From: Lancefieldella sp. Marseille-Q7238
GTDB lineage: Bacteria > Actinomycetota > Coriobacteriia > Coriobacteriales > Atopobiaceae
Reading direction: 5' to 3'
DNA length: 64,000 nt
NCBI RefSeq assembly: GCF_949152215.1
Contig: NZ_OX424407.1
Coordinates: 1,535,922-1,599,921, forward strand
Shown: positions 25,493 to 34,368 of the stretch, one piece after another
Numbering within the stretch: position 1 is the stretch's first letter
Layout of the letters: every line of letters begins with the position of its first letter
The notes under the pieces: model-generated
Seen by the model: only the letters and a program-made list of their open reading frames with translations
Databases searched by the model: none
What the model was told of the DNA's origin: nothing
Program-made: the position numbers and the translations under genes

Positions 25493-26791
25493 ATGTCGAT
25501 TTCGCCCGATAACGATACATCTAGCACAGGCGCGGCGCGCTTTACGGAGGATGCTTCATCTGAGGAAGTCCTCTCAGGCAGGGAAGAGTCTCCTGAACCA
25601 AGCTTGGGCAAGCATGCGGCAGCATTGCCGGCGTCACTTGAGACAAATCGCATTTCCAAACGTACTGCCGCGGCTACCCGCAGGGCTGTTCGAGGTAATG
25701 TCGCGCACCGTAATAAGAAAGCGCATCGTCGTTCTCGACTTTTTGCAACGCTCATAGCGCTTGCGCTTATAGGGTTCGCCGCCGCCATCTTTGTTTTTGT
25801 TGTAGTTCCTAAAATTACCGATACCGTCAATCCAACGCAGGAAATTACGAGTGGTGAGGAAGTTACCGTTGTAATTCCCGAAGGCGCCAACGCGTCAACT
25901 GTCGCAGATATCCTATATACAAATAAAGTCATCGCAAATAAGGCCGAGTTTTTGGCACAACTCAAAAAACAGCAGTCAGATCAGAAAATCAAGAGCGGTA
26001 CCTATCTCATCACAACAGGTATGAGCTACGCTGACATTATCCGCTTGCTTGCGGAAGGACCTAATACCAACGGGGACGGACTTGTTATCCCCGAAGGTTA
26101 TACGGTTTCACAAACCGCGGAAGCTGTCGAGAAGTACTATGGCATCTCAAAAGACGATTTTCTCGCTCAGGCGAAGGCCTCTAACTACGTTGAAGAGTAT
26201 CCTTTCCTCAAAGATGCCGTTTCAGCTAACGATTCCCTGGAAGGCTACCTGTTCCCCAAGACCTATACGTTTGAAAGCACTCCCAGCGCCGATACGATCA
26301 TTCGCGCTATGCTTGACCAGTATAAGGAAGAGACGTCTGATTTAAACTTTGACGCGGCGCGCATAGATTTGAAGGCTCGCTACAACCTTGACCTTACCGA
26401 TGAGCAAATACTGACGGTCGCCTCCATTGTTGAAAAAGAAGCGTCTAACCAGGAGGATCGCGGCAACGTTGCCTCCGTCATCTACAATCGCCTGTCACAG
26501 GGCATGCCGCTTCAAAGCGACGCGACGCTCGCGTATTCGCTTGGCAGAGAACCTACCGCCGATGAGCTTCAGACGCTTACTGACGACAAGTACAACACAT
26601 ACGCTCACGATGAGCTGACGCCAACGCCGATTTGCTCGCCAGGCCTCAATGCGCTGAAGGCTGCTCTTAGGCCAAATAATACGGACTATCTGTATTTCTG
26701 GATTACCAAAAATGAGCACGTATTCTCAAAAACATACGATGAGCACCTTGAAGCTATCAATAACTCAAAGGATAAGGAAAGTTCACAATAG
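25493..26791 (+). CDS. mltG: Endolytic murein transglycosylase MltG
   Basis: 432 residues. A 80-residue polar, basic cytoplasmic tail precedes one membrane helix at about 83-105; the rest is outside the membrane. A LysM-like segment (VVIPEGANASTVADILY, then TYLITTGMSYADIIRLLAEG) is followed by the YceG catalytic domain with the active Glu in ASIVEKEASNQEDRG and the signatures VIYNRLSQGMPLQSDATL and TPICSPGLNALKAAL. MltG cuts new glycan strands and sets their length. It is the usual size for the family apart from the long N-terminal tail. Confidence 0.95.
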   Translation: MSISPDNDTSSTGAARFTEDASSEEVLSGREESPEPSLGKHAAALPASLETNRISKRTAAATRRAVRGNVAHRNKKAHRRSRLFATLIALALIGFAAAIFVFVVVPKITDTVNPTQEITSGEEVTVVIPEGANASTVADILYTNKVIANKAEFLAQLKKQQSDQKIKSGTYLITTGMSYADIIRLLAEGPNTNGDGLVIPEGYTVSQTAEAVEKYYGISKDDFLAQAKASNYVEEYPFLKDAVSANDSLEGYLFPKTYTFESTPSADTIIRAMLDQYKEETSDLNFDAARIDLKARYNLDLTDEQILTVASIVEKEASNQEDRGNVASVIYNRLSQGMPLQSDATLAYSLGREPTADELQTLTDDKYNTYAHDELTPTPICSPGLNALKAALRPNNTDYLYFWITKNEHVFSKTYDEHLEAINNSKDKESSQ

Positions 26792-26794
26792 CTT

Positions 26795-27328
26795 ATGAGT
26801 ATTCTTTCCGCTTCACAATACGTTTCTACCGTTGATGGCATATCAATAGACGGTCTTCTTGCAGAGGGCGTCAGGCTTGTCCTGCTTGACCGGGACAATA
26901 CATGCGTGCCGCGCGACTCTCATATAGTGCCTCCGCAAGTAGCCGCGTGGTTTGCCCGTGCAAAGGAGGCGGGACTGACGCTGTGTCTTGTTTCGAATAA
27001 CATCCATCTTGATCAGGTGCAAAAAAGCGCCTCCGAGCTTGGAATTGAGGGCGTCGGCTGTGCTATGAAACCGTCTCCAACGGCGGTCCGTGCGGCCATG
27101 AAGCGTTTTGGTGCCGAGAAAAACGAGACGGTATTCATCGGAGATCAGCTTTTTACCGATATCGCTTCCGGTAACCTTGCCGGAGTCAAGACTATCCTTG
27201 TGCGTCCCCAGTCTCAGGTAGATCTTTGGTACACCAAACTTCTGCGTCATATCGAGAAGATCTTGCTCAGAAATGTACAATTTGAAGGAGCTCATGCGCT
27301 TTCTGAGAAACCTTCTACACGGCAGTAA
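26795..27328 (+). CDS. yqeG: YqeG-family HAD phosphatase
   Basis: 177 residues. HAD motifs: motif I LLDRDNT (nucleophile Asp and +2 Asp), motif II LVSNN, Lys in CAMKPSP, motif IV FIGDQLFTDIASGN. This is the YqeG (class IIIA) group, close to PGP phosphatase Gep4, which makes phosphatidylglycerol from PG-phosphate; the bacterial role is not settled. The start follows the mltG stop by three bases; the best ribosome site (AAGGAAAG) is 13 bases upstream. Confidence 0.88.
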   Translation: MSILSASQYVSTVDGISIDGLLAEGVRLVLLDRDNTCVPRDSHIVPPQVAAWFARAKEAGLTLCLVSNNIHLDQVQKSASELGIEGVGCAMKPSPTAVRAAMKRFGAEKNETVFIGDQLFTDIASGNLAGVKTILVRPQSQVDLWYTKLLRHIEKILLRNVQFEGAHALSEKPSTRQ

Positions 27329-27376
27329 GGAAATTCCCTCCGGATGATACACTTTTTATGATTGGCTGGAGGAATT

Positions 27377-27925
27377 TTGGAGTTTGATGACACACGATAT
27401 ATTGTCCATGACAACTGTGACCATATTTTCTTCGTAGGATTTCTTGGAGCAGGCAAGTCGACGCTTGCGCGCAACTTGGGTGAACTCTTTCACCGCCGCT
27501 ATGTTGATACTGACCGGCTGGCTGAAAGAATTGCCGGAAAAGAACTTGGAGAGATGTTTGCGCTTGCCGGTGAGGAATATTTTCGTGACGTGGAAACACA
27601 GGTGCTGCGTAATCTGCGCTCAAAAAAGTCGCTTCTGGTAAGCTGCGGAGGCGGTATTGTTGAGCGCGCGCAGAACGTGGAGCTTATGCATGAGATGGGA
27701 ACCATCGTGTATCTTGACGGCGACCTCACTGACTCGCTGCGGCAGATTCAGCGCCTTGATAGACGGCCTGACTTGGACACGGCTGACCACGCTCGGCGGC
27801 TGTTTGAACATAGAAAGCCGCTTTACGAGCATGCCGCCGATATTACTATTGATATTCGAGAGAAAACGTTTCAGCAGGTCGCCCTTGACTCGGGTAAGCT
27901 GCTGTGGGAAAGGGGCTTGTTATGA
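27377..27925 (+). CDS. aroK: Shikimate kinase
   Basis: 182 residues from TTG 27377, four bases after GGAGG; another TTG at 27362 lies before that site. P-loop FFVGFLGAGKST, the shikimate-binding DTD (YVDTDRLAE) and Arg in EEYFRDVET, CGGGIV, and the lid with RLDRRPDL are intact, so it should phosphorylate shikimate at the 3-OH. The next gene overlaps it by four bases and is a dehydroquinate synthase homologue that lacks its active site. No other shikimate-pathway gene is in the window. Confidence 0.88.
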   Translation: MEFDDTRYIVHDNCDHIFFVGFLGAGKSTLARNLGELFHRRYVDTDRLAERIAGKELGEMFALAGEEYFRDVETQVLRNLRSKKSLLVSCGGGIVERAQNVELMHEMGTIVYLDGDLTDSLRQIQRLDRRPDLDTADHARRLFEHRKPLYEHAADITIDIREKTFQQVALDSGKLLWERGLL

Positions 27926-29034
27926 GTCAAGAAGTTGAGCCGACTCAAATCAGGCAATGGGTGTCGCTCCCGCAGGGCTCTTTAGCGCTGCGCGTTGGCT
28001 CGGGTGCGCTGAGCGCCTTTGGCGCAGAGATGCGCACTGCCGTGGGCCATCCGCAGAAGTGCGTAATAGCGCATTCTGCTTCCGCAGCCGAAGATATCGT
28101 AGAGCTTCTGAAACGAGATCTTACGACGGTCGGATTTACGGTAGAGAAGTGTGAGTTGCCTGACGGAGATGAGGCGGCGACGCTCAATGTTGCCTCGGCG
28201 CTTTTTTCAGCACTGGCTGAAGCGCAGCTTACCGGTGATGATCTGTTGCTTGCAGTCGGCGATTCAGGTGTTATGTCGGTGGCGGCCTTCGTCGCGCAGT
28301 CATGGTGTGGGGGAGTTTCGCTCAGCCTTGTACCGCTTGATCTTGAAGCTGCCGTGCTCTCATCGGTGCAGCCTAGAGCCCTTACGGTTTCACCTGTTCA
28401 GCCTCGTACGGTGACCTGTCCGGGCGTAGCCCGTTTTTGCTTTGTGGACTTGGACGTTATGCCTGTGGATCAGGATGACGAACATGCCCAGTTTGCCCGC
28501 GCGCTTATGGTCACAACAGCAATGGCGGAAAACGTTACCGAGTTCAGTCATGTGTGGGATACGGCGGAAGATTTGCGTGAGGGCAATGCTGACGCCCTTG
28601 CGGAGCAAATCGCCAGTACGATTAAGGTTCGAGGACGTTTGACGTCATCAACAGCGATTGCAATCAGGCAGTCGGTGAACTACGGCCTTGATTTCATGTA
28701 CGCCATGGAACAGCTTGTGCTCAATCAACCACGCTCGGCGCTTCTCGCCGACGGCCTTCGTTTTGCCGCGAGAATTTCGGTAGCCAAGGGAGATTTGGAC
28801 ATTGATGATATGCTCGCTCAAGATGAGCTTTTGGAAAAACTGGGAATCGGATCAGTGACCTGCGACAGCAGCGCGGAGCACATGATTGCGGCACTCAAAG
28901 CGGAATGTTTCCGCTCGACAAATCGTTTCATGATTGTGTTGCCGTTGGACATAAGTCGTGTAAGACTATCATCGATTGACGAAACACTTCTTTTTGAGCA
29001 TGCTTGCGCGTGGTGTGAGGCTCATAGGCCATAG
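27922..29034 (+). CDS. Degenerate 3-dehydroquinate synthase homologue
   Basis: 370 residues from ATG 27922, which overlaps aroK (ATGA) and has AAAGGGG in front. The length and order match AroB: an N-terminal NAD-type domain with ELPDGDEAATLNV and a C-terminal helical domain with LLADGLRFAARIS. Catalytic motifs are missing. AroB GGGVVGD is AVGDSGVMS, PTTLL is PLDLE, VGGKT is VQPRA, GLAEVIK is ARALMVT, GHTFGH is GLDFMY, and LHGEAV is LLADGL. All three metal ligands (one Glu, two His) and the key Lys are gone, so it cannot catalyse the known reaction by the known mechanism. The frame is intact and translation signals are good, so it is not simply a decaying pseudogene. It may be a regulatory or binding paralogue. 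Confidence 0.7.
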   Translation: MSQEVEPTQIRQWVSLPQGSLALRVGSGALSAFGAEMRTAVGHPQKCVIAHSASAAEDIVELLKRDLTTVGFTVEKCELPDGDEAATLNVASALFSALAEAQLTGDDLLLAVGDSGVMSVAAFVAQSWCGGVSLSLVPLDLEAAVLSSVQPRALTVSPVQPRTVTCPGVARFCFVDLDVMPVDQDDEHAQFARALMVTTAMAENVTEFSHVWDTAEDLREGNADALAEQIASTIKVRGRLTSSTAIAIRQSVNYGLDFMYAMEQLVLNQPRSALLADGLRFAARISVAKGDLDIDDMLAQDELLEKLGIGSVTCDSSAEHMIAALKAECFRSTNRFMIVLPLDISRVRLSSIDETLLFEHACAWCEAHRP

Positions 29035-29064
29035 GCTTGTACTCGCGTCTCTTGTCGTCCGGTG

Positions 29065-29093
29065 TTTGCATGCGGTGTTAAGGCGGTTATAAT
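29065..29093 (+). promoter_or_regulatory. Promoter of the Xaa-Pro peptidase gene
   Basis: TTTGCA (29065-29070) and a perfect TATAAT (29088-29093) are 17 bases apart. Transcription would start near 29100, giving a leader of about 16 bases that contains the GAGAAGGG ribosome site. Confidence 0.7.
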
Positions 29094-29115
29094 CATTCTC
29101 GAGAAGGGATTTCAT

Positions 29116-30240
29116 ATGGCAGATGTACAAGTTAGCGCAAAGCGGGTTGCTCGTTTTCGCGAGGTTATGACCGAGAAAGGCTACGACGCGGTCATTCTTC
29201 GTCACAATCCGGATCTTCGCTGGTTGACGGATTCCGAGCGCACGTTTGATTTCGAGGACGCCCATACGGCGTTCATTACGGCAGATGCACTGTATCTGCA
29301 TACGGATTCCCGCTACTTTGGTACGTTCAAAGATCGTCTCGGTGACGATACTCCTTGGCAGATTGATATGGATACTGTCGGCCACGCGGCGTGGGCGGCA
29401 AAGCATGTGGCAACTTCCCGTGCTCGCGTAGTAGCTGTTGAGGATACCGTTGAGCTGGCATTTTTTGATGACCTTCAGCGAGAACTTGCCGATCAGAGCA
29501 TTGCCGCTTTGATGCCTCGCATGCATGGCGCCATTGCCGATCTTCGAATTGTAAAAGACCCCGCTGAGATTGAGCTTATGCGTCACGCTCAGTCCATTAC
29601 GGACAAGGCGTTTTTGCATATGCTTGAGTACATCAAGCCGGGCCTTACTGAGCAGCAGATTCGCGCTGAGCTTGAGAACTACATGCTTTCTCATGGCGCG
29701 GACGCGCTTTCCTTTGACTCCATTGTGGCTTCCGGTCCTAACGGCGCCAATCCGCACGCGCAGCCCGGTGAGCGCGTAGTGCAGAAGGGCGATATGATTG
29801 TCATGGACTACGGCGCGGGATATCTGGATTACCATTCAGACATGACGCGTACCGTTGTACTCGGTCAACCTTCTGAAGAGCAGCAGCATGTCTTTGACGT
29901 GGTTCGTCTCGCAAATGAGACCTGCGCGAAGGCGATTCACGCCGGCGTTATAGGCGCCGACATCCATAACCTCGCCGTGAAGGTTATCTCTGACGCCGGA
30001 TATGGCGAGTACTTCGGCCACGGCCTTGGTCACGGCGTTGGTGTTGAGATTCACGAGCGTCCGTTCTGCAACGCCCGCTACGACAAAGTGCTTCCCGCTG
30101 GTTCTGTCGTTACCGATGAGCCGGGTATTTATCTGCCGGGTAAGTTTGGTATCCGCCTTGAAGACTTTGGCGTGGTTACCGAGGACGGCTACGATGTCTT
30201 TACGCAGTCTACGCATGATCTTATGTCGATTGACTGCTAG
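29116..30240 (+). CDS. Xaa-Pro aminopeptidase (M24)
   Basis: 374 residues from ATG 29116 (GAGAAGGG upstream). A creatinase-like N-domain (to about 130) precedes the pita-bread domain. The five metal ligands are visible: D in MDYGAG, D in SDMTRTV, H in GHGLGHGVGVEIHE, E in VVTDEPGIYL and E in IRLEDFGVV. It removes the first residue from peptides whose second residue is Pro, or acts as a dipeptidase, in the cytosol. It often stands next to efp; here a PTS locus intervenes. Confidence 0.94.
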   Translation: MADVQVSAKRVARFREVMTEKGYDAVILRHNPDLRWLTDSERTFDFEDAHTAFITADALYLHTDSRYFGTFKDRLGDDTPWQIDMDTVGHAAWAAKHVATSRARVVAVEDTVELAFFDDLQRELADQSIAALMPRMHGAIADLRIVKDPAEIELMRHAQSITDKAFLHMLEYIKPGLTEQQIRAELENYMLSHGADALSFDSIVASGPNGANPHAQPGERVVQKGDMIVMDYGAGYLDYHSDMTRTVVLGQPSEEQQHVFDVVRLANETCAKAIHAGVIGADIHNLAVKVISDAGYGEYFGHGLGHGVGVEIHERPFCNARYDKVLPAGSVVTDEPGIYLPGKFGIRLEDFGVVTEDGYDVFTQSTHDLMSIDC

Positions 30241-30280
30241 CGCTATATTGTTGCACTACTAGGCACAGAAGGAGGTAAAA

Positions 30281-31279
30281 GTGGTTAGTATCGTTCTAGC
30301 CAGCCATGGTAAGTTTGCCGAGGGCATAAAAGATTCCGGTGGCATGATCTTCGGACCGCAGGAAGGCGTTGCTGCAGTAGCACTTACGCCCGACATGGGT
30401 CCTGATGACCTGCACCAAAAGCTTCTCGACACAATTGCCATGCTCGAGGATCAGGAGCACGTGCTCTTCCTCGTAGATCTGTGGGGAGGCACCCCCTTTA
30501 ATCAGGTCTCCCGAATCCTTGAGGAGCAGGGAAAAGAGGATTGGGTCGCTGTTACCGGCCTTAACCTTCCGATGTTGGTCGCCGCATATGGCTCGCGCAT
30601 GGGCTCTGATACGGCGGTAGCAGTCGCAAAAGAGATCTTGCCTGAGGCTCGCTCCGGTGTGAAAATCAAGCCGGAAGACCTTGAGCCAAAAGAAGTGGTG
30701 TCAGCGCAAGCTCCCGCTGCAGCAGCGTCTCAAGGAGCCATTCCTGAGGGTACGGTTATTGGCGATGGTAAGCTCAAGATTGCCCTCGCGCGTATTGATA
30801 CCCGCCTGCTTCACGGCCAAGTAGCAACTACATGGACCAAGATGACCAAGCCGGATCGCATTATCGTGTGCTCCGATGGCGTTGCAAAAGATGAGCTTCG
30901 CAAGACTATGATTGTGCAGGCGGCACCTCCGGGAGTTCATGTTCATGTGGTGCCGGTCAACAAAATCATTGAGATTGCTCATGACCCACGCTTCGGCAAC
31001 ACCAGAGCCATGCTTCTCTTTGAAACTCCCCAGGATATGCTTCGCGCCCTTGAGGGTGGCGTTGACATCAAGGAAGCCAACCTCGGTTCTATGGCCCACT
31101 CTGTCGGCAAGGTTGTTGTTACCAATGCCGTCGCAATGGACGAGAAGGACGTTGAGACTCTCGAGGCCATTAAGAACCACGGCGTGAAGTTTGACGTCCG
31201 GAAAGTTCCGGCTGACGGCGCGGAGAACTTTGACGCCATGATTAAAAAGGCCAAGTCCGAGCTTGCTGCTCGAAAATAA
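30281..31279 (+). CDS. manX: Mannose/fructose/sorbose-family PTS IIAB component
   Basis: 332 residues from GTG 30281 (GAAGGAGG). IIA domain about 1-135 with the phosphorylated His9 in VLASHGKFAEG, and FLVDLWGGTPFN; an Ala/Pro linker; IIB domain about 165-332 with the active His178 in IDTRLLHGQV, and SMAHSVGK. HPr passes phosphate to IIA, then IIB, then sugar bound by IIC/IID. IIA and IIB are fused as in E. coli ManX. The four genes of the locus are closely spaced. The sugar is probably a hexose such as mannose or glucose; sequence does not tell which. Confidence 0.95.
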   Translation: MVSIVLASHGKFAEGIKDSGGMIFGPQEGVAAVALTPDMGPDDLHQKLLDTIAMLEDQEHVLFLVDLWGGTPFNQVSRILEEQGKEDWVAVTGLNLPMLVAAYGSRMGSDTAVAVAKEILPEARSGVKIKPEDLEPKEVVSAQAPAAAASQGAIPEGTVIGDGKLKIALARIDTRLLHGQVATTWTKMTKPDRIIVCSDGVAKDELRKTMIVQAAPPGVHVHVVPVNKIIEIAHDPRFGNTRAMLLFETPQDMLRALEGGVDIKEANLGSMAHSVGKVVVTNAVAMDEKDVETLEAIKNHGVKFDVRKVPADGAENFDAMIKKAKSELAARK

Positions 31280-31295
31280 CTAGAAGGAGGTAGAA

Positions 31296-32111
31296 ATGAC
31301 GCCTATTACGATACTGCTCGTTGTTATTGTCGCTTTTCTTGCCGGCATGGAGGGCATCCTCGATGAGTGGGAATTCCACCAGCCCTTGATTGCCTGTACA
31401 CTTATCGGTCTTGTGACTGGTCATCCCGCTGAAGGCATTATTCTGGGCGGTTCGCTTCAGATGATTGCTCTCGGTTGGGCAAATATCGGCGCCGCGGTTG
31501 CTCCTGACGCCGCGCTCGCGTCCGTGGCTTCCGCCATCATCATGGTGCTTGCTCTTAACGGAGGTGACACCGATACCGTTGCCGCAATCAATACGTCTAT
31601 CGCACTGGCAATTCCACTGTCTGTCGCCGGTCTTTTCCTAACGATGATTGCGCGTACCATCGCAACCGGTATTGTGCATGCCATGGACGTGGCTGCTGAG
31701 AAGGGCGACTTTGGTGCCATTGAGAGATGGCACATCGTAGCTATCTGCATGCAGGGCGCTCGCATTGCCATTCCCGCAGCAGCTCTCTGCTTTGTCGATC
31801 CCGTCCTTGTGACTGACGCTTTGAACGCCATGCCAGCATGGCTTACAGGCGGTATGGCTGTCGGCGGCGGCATGGTTGCCGCTGTTGGTTATGCCATGGT
31901 TATCAACATGATGGCAACCCGCGAGGTCTGGCCCTTCTTCGCGCTCGGCTTTGTCTTCGCGGCTATCAACCAGCTTACCCTTATCGCGCTGGGTGTTATT
32001 GGCGTCTGCCTTGCCATTATTTATCTGGGTCTTAAGGACCTCGCTAAACAGGGCGGCGGCCTTGGCGGCGGATCGGGAGATCCCCTCGGCGACATTATCG
32101 ACAACTACTAA
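31296..32111 (+). CDS. manY: Mannose-family PTS IIC component
   Basis: 271 residues, start behind AGAAGGAGG. An integral membrane protein with about eight hydrophobic segments. The EII-Sor signatures are present: EWEFHQPLIACTLIGLVTGH near the N-terminus, then GGSLQMIALGWANIGAAVAPD. With IID it forms the sugar channel. A Gly-rich cytosolic end closes the protein. Confidence 0.95.
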   Translation: MTPITILLVVIVAFLAGMEGILDEWEFHQPLIACTLIGLVTGHPAEGIILGGSLQMIALGWANIGAAVAPDAALASVASAIIMVLALNGGDTDTVAAINTSIALAIPLSVAGLFLTMIARTIATGIVHAMDVAAEKGDFGAIERWHIVAICMQGARIAIPAAALCFVDPVLVTDALNAMPAWLTGGMAVGGGMVAAVGYAMVINMMATREVWPFFALGFVFAAINQLTLIALGVIGVCLAIIYLGLKDLAKQGGGLGGGSGDPLGDIIDNY

Positions 32112-32132
32112 TCCTGAAGGAGTGTGATAACA

Positions 32133-33050
32133 ATGGAGAAAAAGATTGAGCTTTCTCAGAAAGACCGCATGTCCGTCGCTTTTCGTCATCAGTACCTTCA
32201 GGGTTCTTGGAACTACGAGCGTATGCAGAACGGCGGCTGGGCATTCTCGATGATTCCTGCAATCAAGAAGCTCTACCCAAAAAAGGAAGATCAGATTGCA
32301 GCTCTCAAGCGTCATCTTGAGTTCTATAACACTCACCCCTACGTTTCCGCGCCGGTCATCGGCGTTACCCTTGCTCTGGAAGAGGGCCGCGCTAACGGCG
32401 AGCCCATCGACGATGTTGCGATCCAGGGCGTTAAAGTAGGTATGATGGGTCCTTTGGCCGGTGTTGGAGACCCAGTCTTTTGGTTCACGGTCCGTCCAAT
32501 CCTTGGCGCTCTCGGTGCGTCTTTGGCGCTTGGCGGCTCGATTCTTGGCCCCATCCTCTTCTTTGTGGCGTGGAACCTTATCCGCCTTGCCTTCCTGTGG
32601 TACACCCAGGAGTTTGGCTATAAGGCCGGCGCTTCCATTTCTTCAGACCTTTCCGGCGGCATGCTGGGTAAAGTTACCGAAGGTGCGTCCATCTTGGGTA
32701 TGTTTATCATCGGCTCTCTGGTTGAGCGCTGGGTGTCCATTTCGTTTACCCCAGTGGTATCTACCGTTCCTCAACAGGCGGGCGCCTATATCGACTGGAC
32801 CAGCCTTCCTTCGGGAGTTGACGGCATCCATGAGGCACTTTCTCTGTATTCCCAGCTTGGGCCGACTGGTCTTGAACAAATGAAGGTCACAACGCTTCAG
32901 CAGAACCTTGATTCACTGATTCCTGGTCTCGCTGCAGTTGGTTTGACATTGCTTTGCTGCTATCTATTGAAGAAGAAGGTTTCTCCGATCGTTATCATCC
33001 TAGCGCTCTTTGCCGTTGGCGTTATCGGTCGTTACTTCAACTTCATGTAA
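32133..33050 (+). CDS. manZ: Mannose-family PTS IID component
   Basis: 305 residues from ATG 32133, with AAGGAG upstream; GTG 32124 in the same frame is too near that site. The long soluble N-terminus contains SVAFRHQYLQGSWNYERMQN and the signature GVKVGMMGPLAGVGDPVFW; membrane helices follow, including the last at the C-terminus. It completes the IIC/IID transport unit. A 92-base gap with a perfect hairpin separates it from the DUF956 gene. Confidence 0.95.
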   Translation: MEKKIELSQKDRMSVAFRHQYLQGSWNYERMQNGGWAFSMIPAIKKLYPKKEDQIAALKRHLEFYNTHPYVSAPVIGVTLALEEGRANGEPIDDVAIQGVKVGMMGPLAGVGDPVFWFTVRPILGALGASLALGGSILGPILFFVAWNLIRLAFLWYTQEFGYKAGASISSDLSGGMLGKVTEGASILGMFIIGSLVERWVSISFTPVVSTVPQQAGAYIDWTSLPSGVDGIHEALSLYSQLGPTGLEQMKVTTLQQNLDSLIPGLAAVGLTLLCCYLLKKKVSPIVIILALFAVGVIGRYFNFM

Positions 33051-33093
33051 GAAGAGCTTCACAGGAGCTGCAGATACAAAAAGCTCGCATGAA

Positions 33094-33125
33094 TATGGGT
33101 CGCACTCTATAATGGGTGCGACCCA
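33094..33125 (+). repeat. Perfect inverted repeat between manZ and the DUF956 gene
   Basis: ATGGGTCGCAC (33094-33104) is exactly complementary to GTGCGACCCAT (33115-33125). The ten-base loop contains TATAAT (33107-33112). No T-tract follows, so it is not a normal terminator. It could be an operator around a -10 box, or an RNA hairpin that adjusts expression of the gene behind it. Confidence 0.7.
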
Positions 33126-33141
33126 TTGTTGAAAGGAAGCT

Positions 33142-33594
33142 ATGGCGCAGTCGCAAAACAGCAGCATTGACCTGACGATAAAGGCAACATCGTTTCACGG
33201 TTTGACGACATACGGTGACGTTCTTATCGGCAACAAGGCCTTTGAGTTTTATAACGAGAAAAACCCGGAAGATTATATTCAGATTCCATGGGATGAGGTG
33301 GATCATGTGGCCGCTTCAGTTATGGGCGGCGGCAAGGTTATTTCCCGTTTTGCTATCTTTACCAAGAAAAACGGCAATTATTCATTTTCTGTGCGCGACA
33401 ACAAAGCCGCACTTCGCGCTATCCGCGAATATGTAGGTGAAGAAAAACTCGTTCGCTCCCCGAACTTCTGGTATGTGTTTAAGCACGGGCTTGCGGCGAT
33501 CCCTCAGGCCCCTCGCCTCGTGTGCGACGCCTTTAAAAAGATCTCTCAAAAAGTTTCCAAAAAAGCTTCTGAAAAGGCCTCCAGAAAAAAGTGA
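33142..33594 (+). CDS. manO: DUF956 protein (ManO-like)
   Basis: 150 residues, ATG after GAAAGGAAG. The DUF956 pattern is clear in the first 120: IKATSFHGLTTYGDVLIGNK, FEFYNEKNPEDYIQIPWDEV, FAIFTKKNGNYSFSVRDNK. Such genes lie beside mannose-type PTS operons, where the product is thought to tune PTS expression. The last 25 residues are a Lys-rich tail. No membrane segment is seen. Confidence 0.88.
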   Translation: MAQSQNSSIDLTIKATSFHGLTTYGDVLIGNKAFEFYNEKNPEDYIQIPWDEVDHVAASVMGGGKVISRFAIFTKKNGNYSFSVRDNKAALRAIREYVGEEKLVRSPNFWYVFKHGLAAIPQAPRLVCDAFKKISQKVSKKASEKASRKK

Positions 33595-33765
33595 GTCAGG
33601 TTCGCATCCTCACTGTTCAAAAGCAGTTTTGATGCAAAACATCAGATCCGTCAGCGTAAGGGCATGAAAACTGCTAAAATGCAGCATGCATATAAGAGTC
33701 GTAAGCGGTAAGGGTCAAGACCCAAGCGCTTCTCGCGACAAACAAGAAGAAGGAAGAAGACAGAC

Positions 33766-34329
33766 GTGGCAACCATCAGTACGGCAGATTTCAGAAACGG
33801 CATGGGCCTCAAGATTAACGACAAGTACTATACCATCGTTGAATTTCAGCATGTCAAACCGGGCAAAGGCGGTGCGTTCGTCCGCTACAAGATTCGTGAT
33901 CTTAAGAGCGGTCGTGTGATTGATCAAACGTGCAACGCCGGCACTAAATTTGAGAACGTGCAGCTTATCACCAAGGAGATGCAGTACCTCTACAACGACG
34001 GCGAATCCTTCTATTTTATGGACAACGAGACCTACGATCAGATTACGGTACCCGCTGACTTCATCGGCGAGAAGAACGTCTGGTTCAAGGAGAACGACAA
34101 CTGCCAGCTGCTCTATGCTGACACGGAACTTCTGGGCGTTGAACCGCCGATGTTCATTGAGGTTGAGATTACCGAGACCGACCCTGGATTTAAGGGAGAC
34201 ACAGTTCAGGGCGGCAGCAAACCCGCGACCGTGGAGACCGGCGCAACCCTGCAGGTTCCAATGTATCTCAATCAGGGCGAGCGCATCAAGGTTGACACGC
34301 GCGTTGGTAAGTTTGTCTCTCGCGTGTAG
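33766..34329 (+). CDS. efp: Elongation factor P
   Basis: 187 residues from GTG 33766 (GAAGGAAG upstream). The KOW-like N-domain has VEFQHVKPGKGGAFVRYKI, with the modified-loop Lys; two OB domains follow, ending with the family pattern NQGERIKVDTRVGKFVSRV. EF-P frees ribosomes stalled on proline runs. A TAAAAT (33675-33680) upstream could be a promoter -10 box. It heads the efp-asp23-nusB-xseB-tlyA-nadK-recN run. Confidence 0.97.
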   Translation: MATISTADFRNGMGLKINDKYYTIVEFQHVKPGKGGAFVRYKIRDLKSGRVIDQTCNAGTKFENVQLITKEMQYLYNDGESFYFMDNETYDQITVPADFIGEKNVWFKENDNCQLLYADTELLGVEPPMFIEVEITETDPGFKGDTVQGGSKPATVETGATLQVPMYLNQGERIKVDTRVGKFVSRV

Positions 34330-34368
34330 GTGTTCGTGGGATATCCATTCAGTTTTTAGGAGGTTTAC

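Noticed and set aside
27922..29034. Plain pseudogene of aroB
   Set aside because: The frame is intact, with a good ribosome site and coupled start; the losses are confined to catalytic motifs.
33601..33645. Hairpin GCATC...GATGC after the DUF956 gene as a terminator
   Set aside because: The stem is interrupted and is followed by A rather than T residues on the coding strand.
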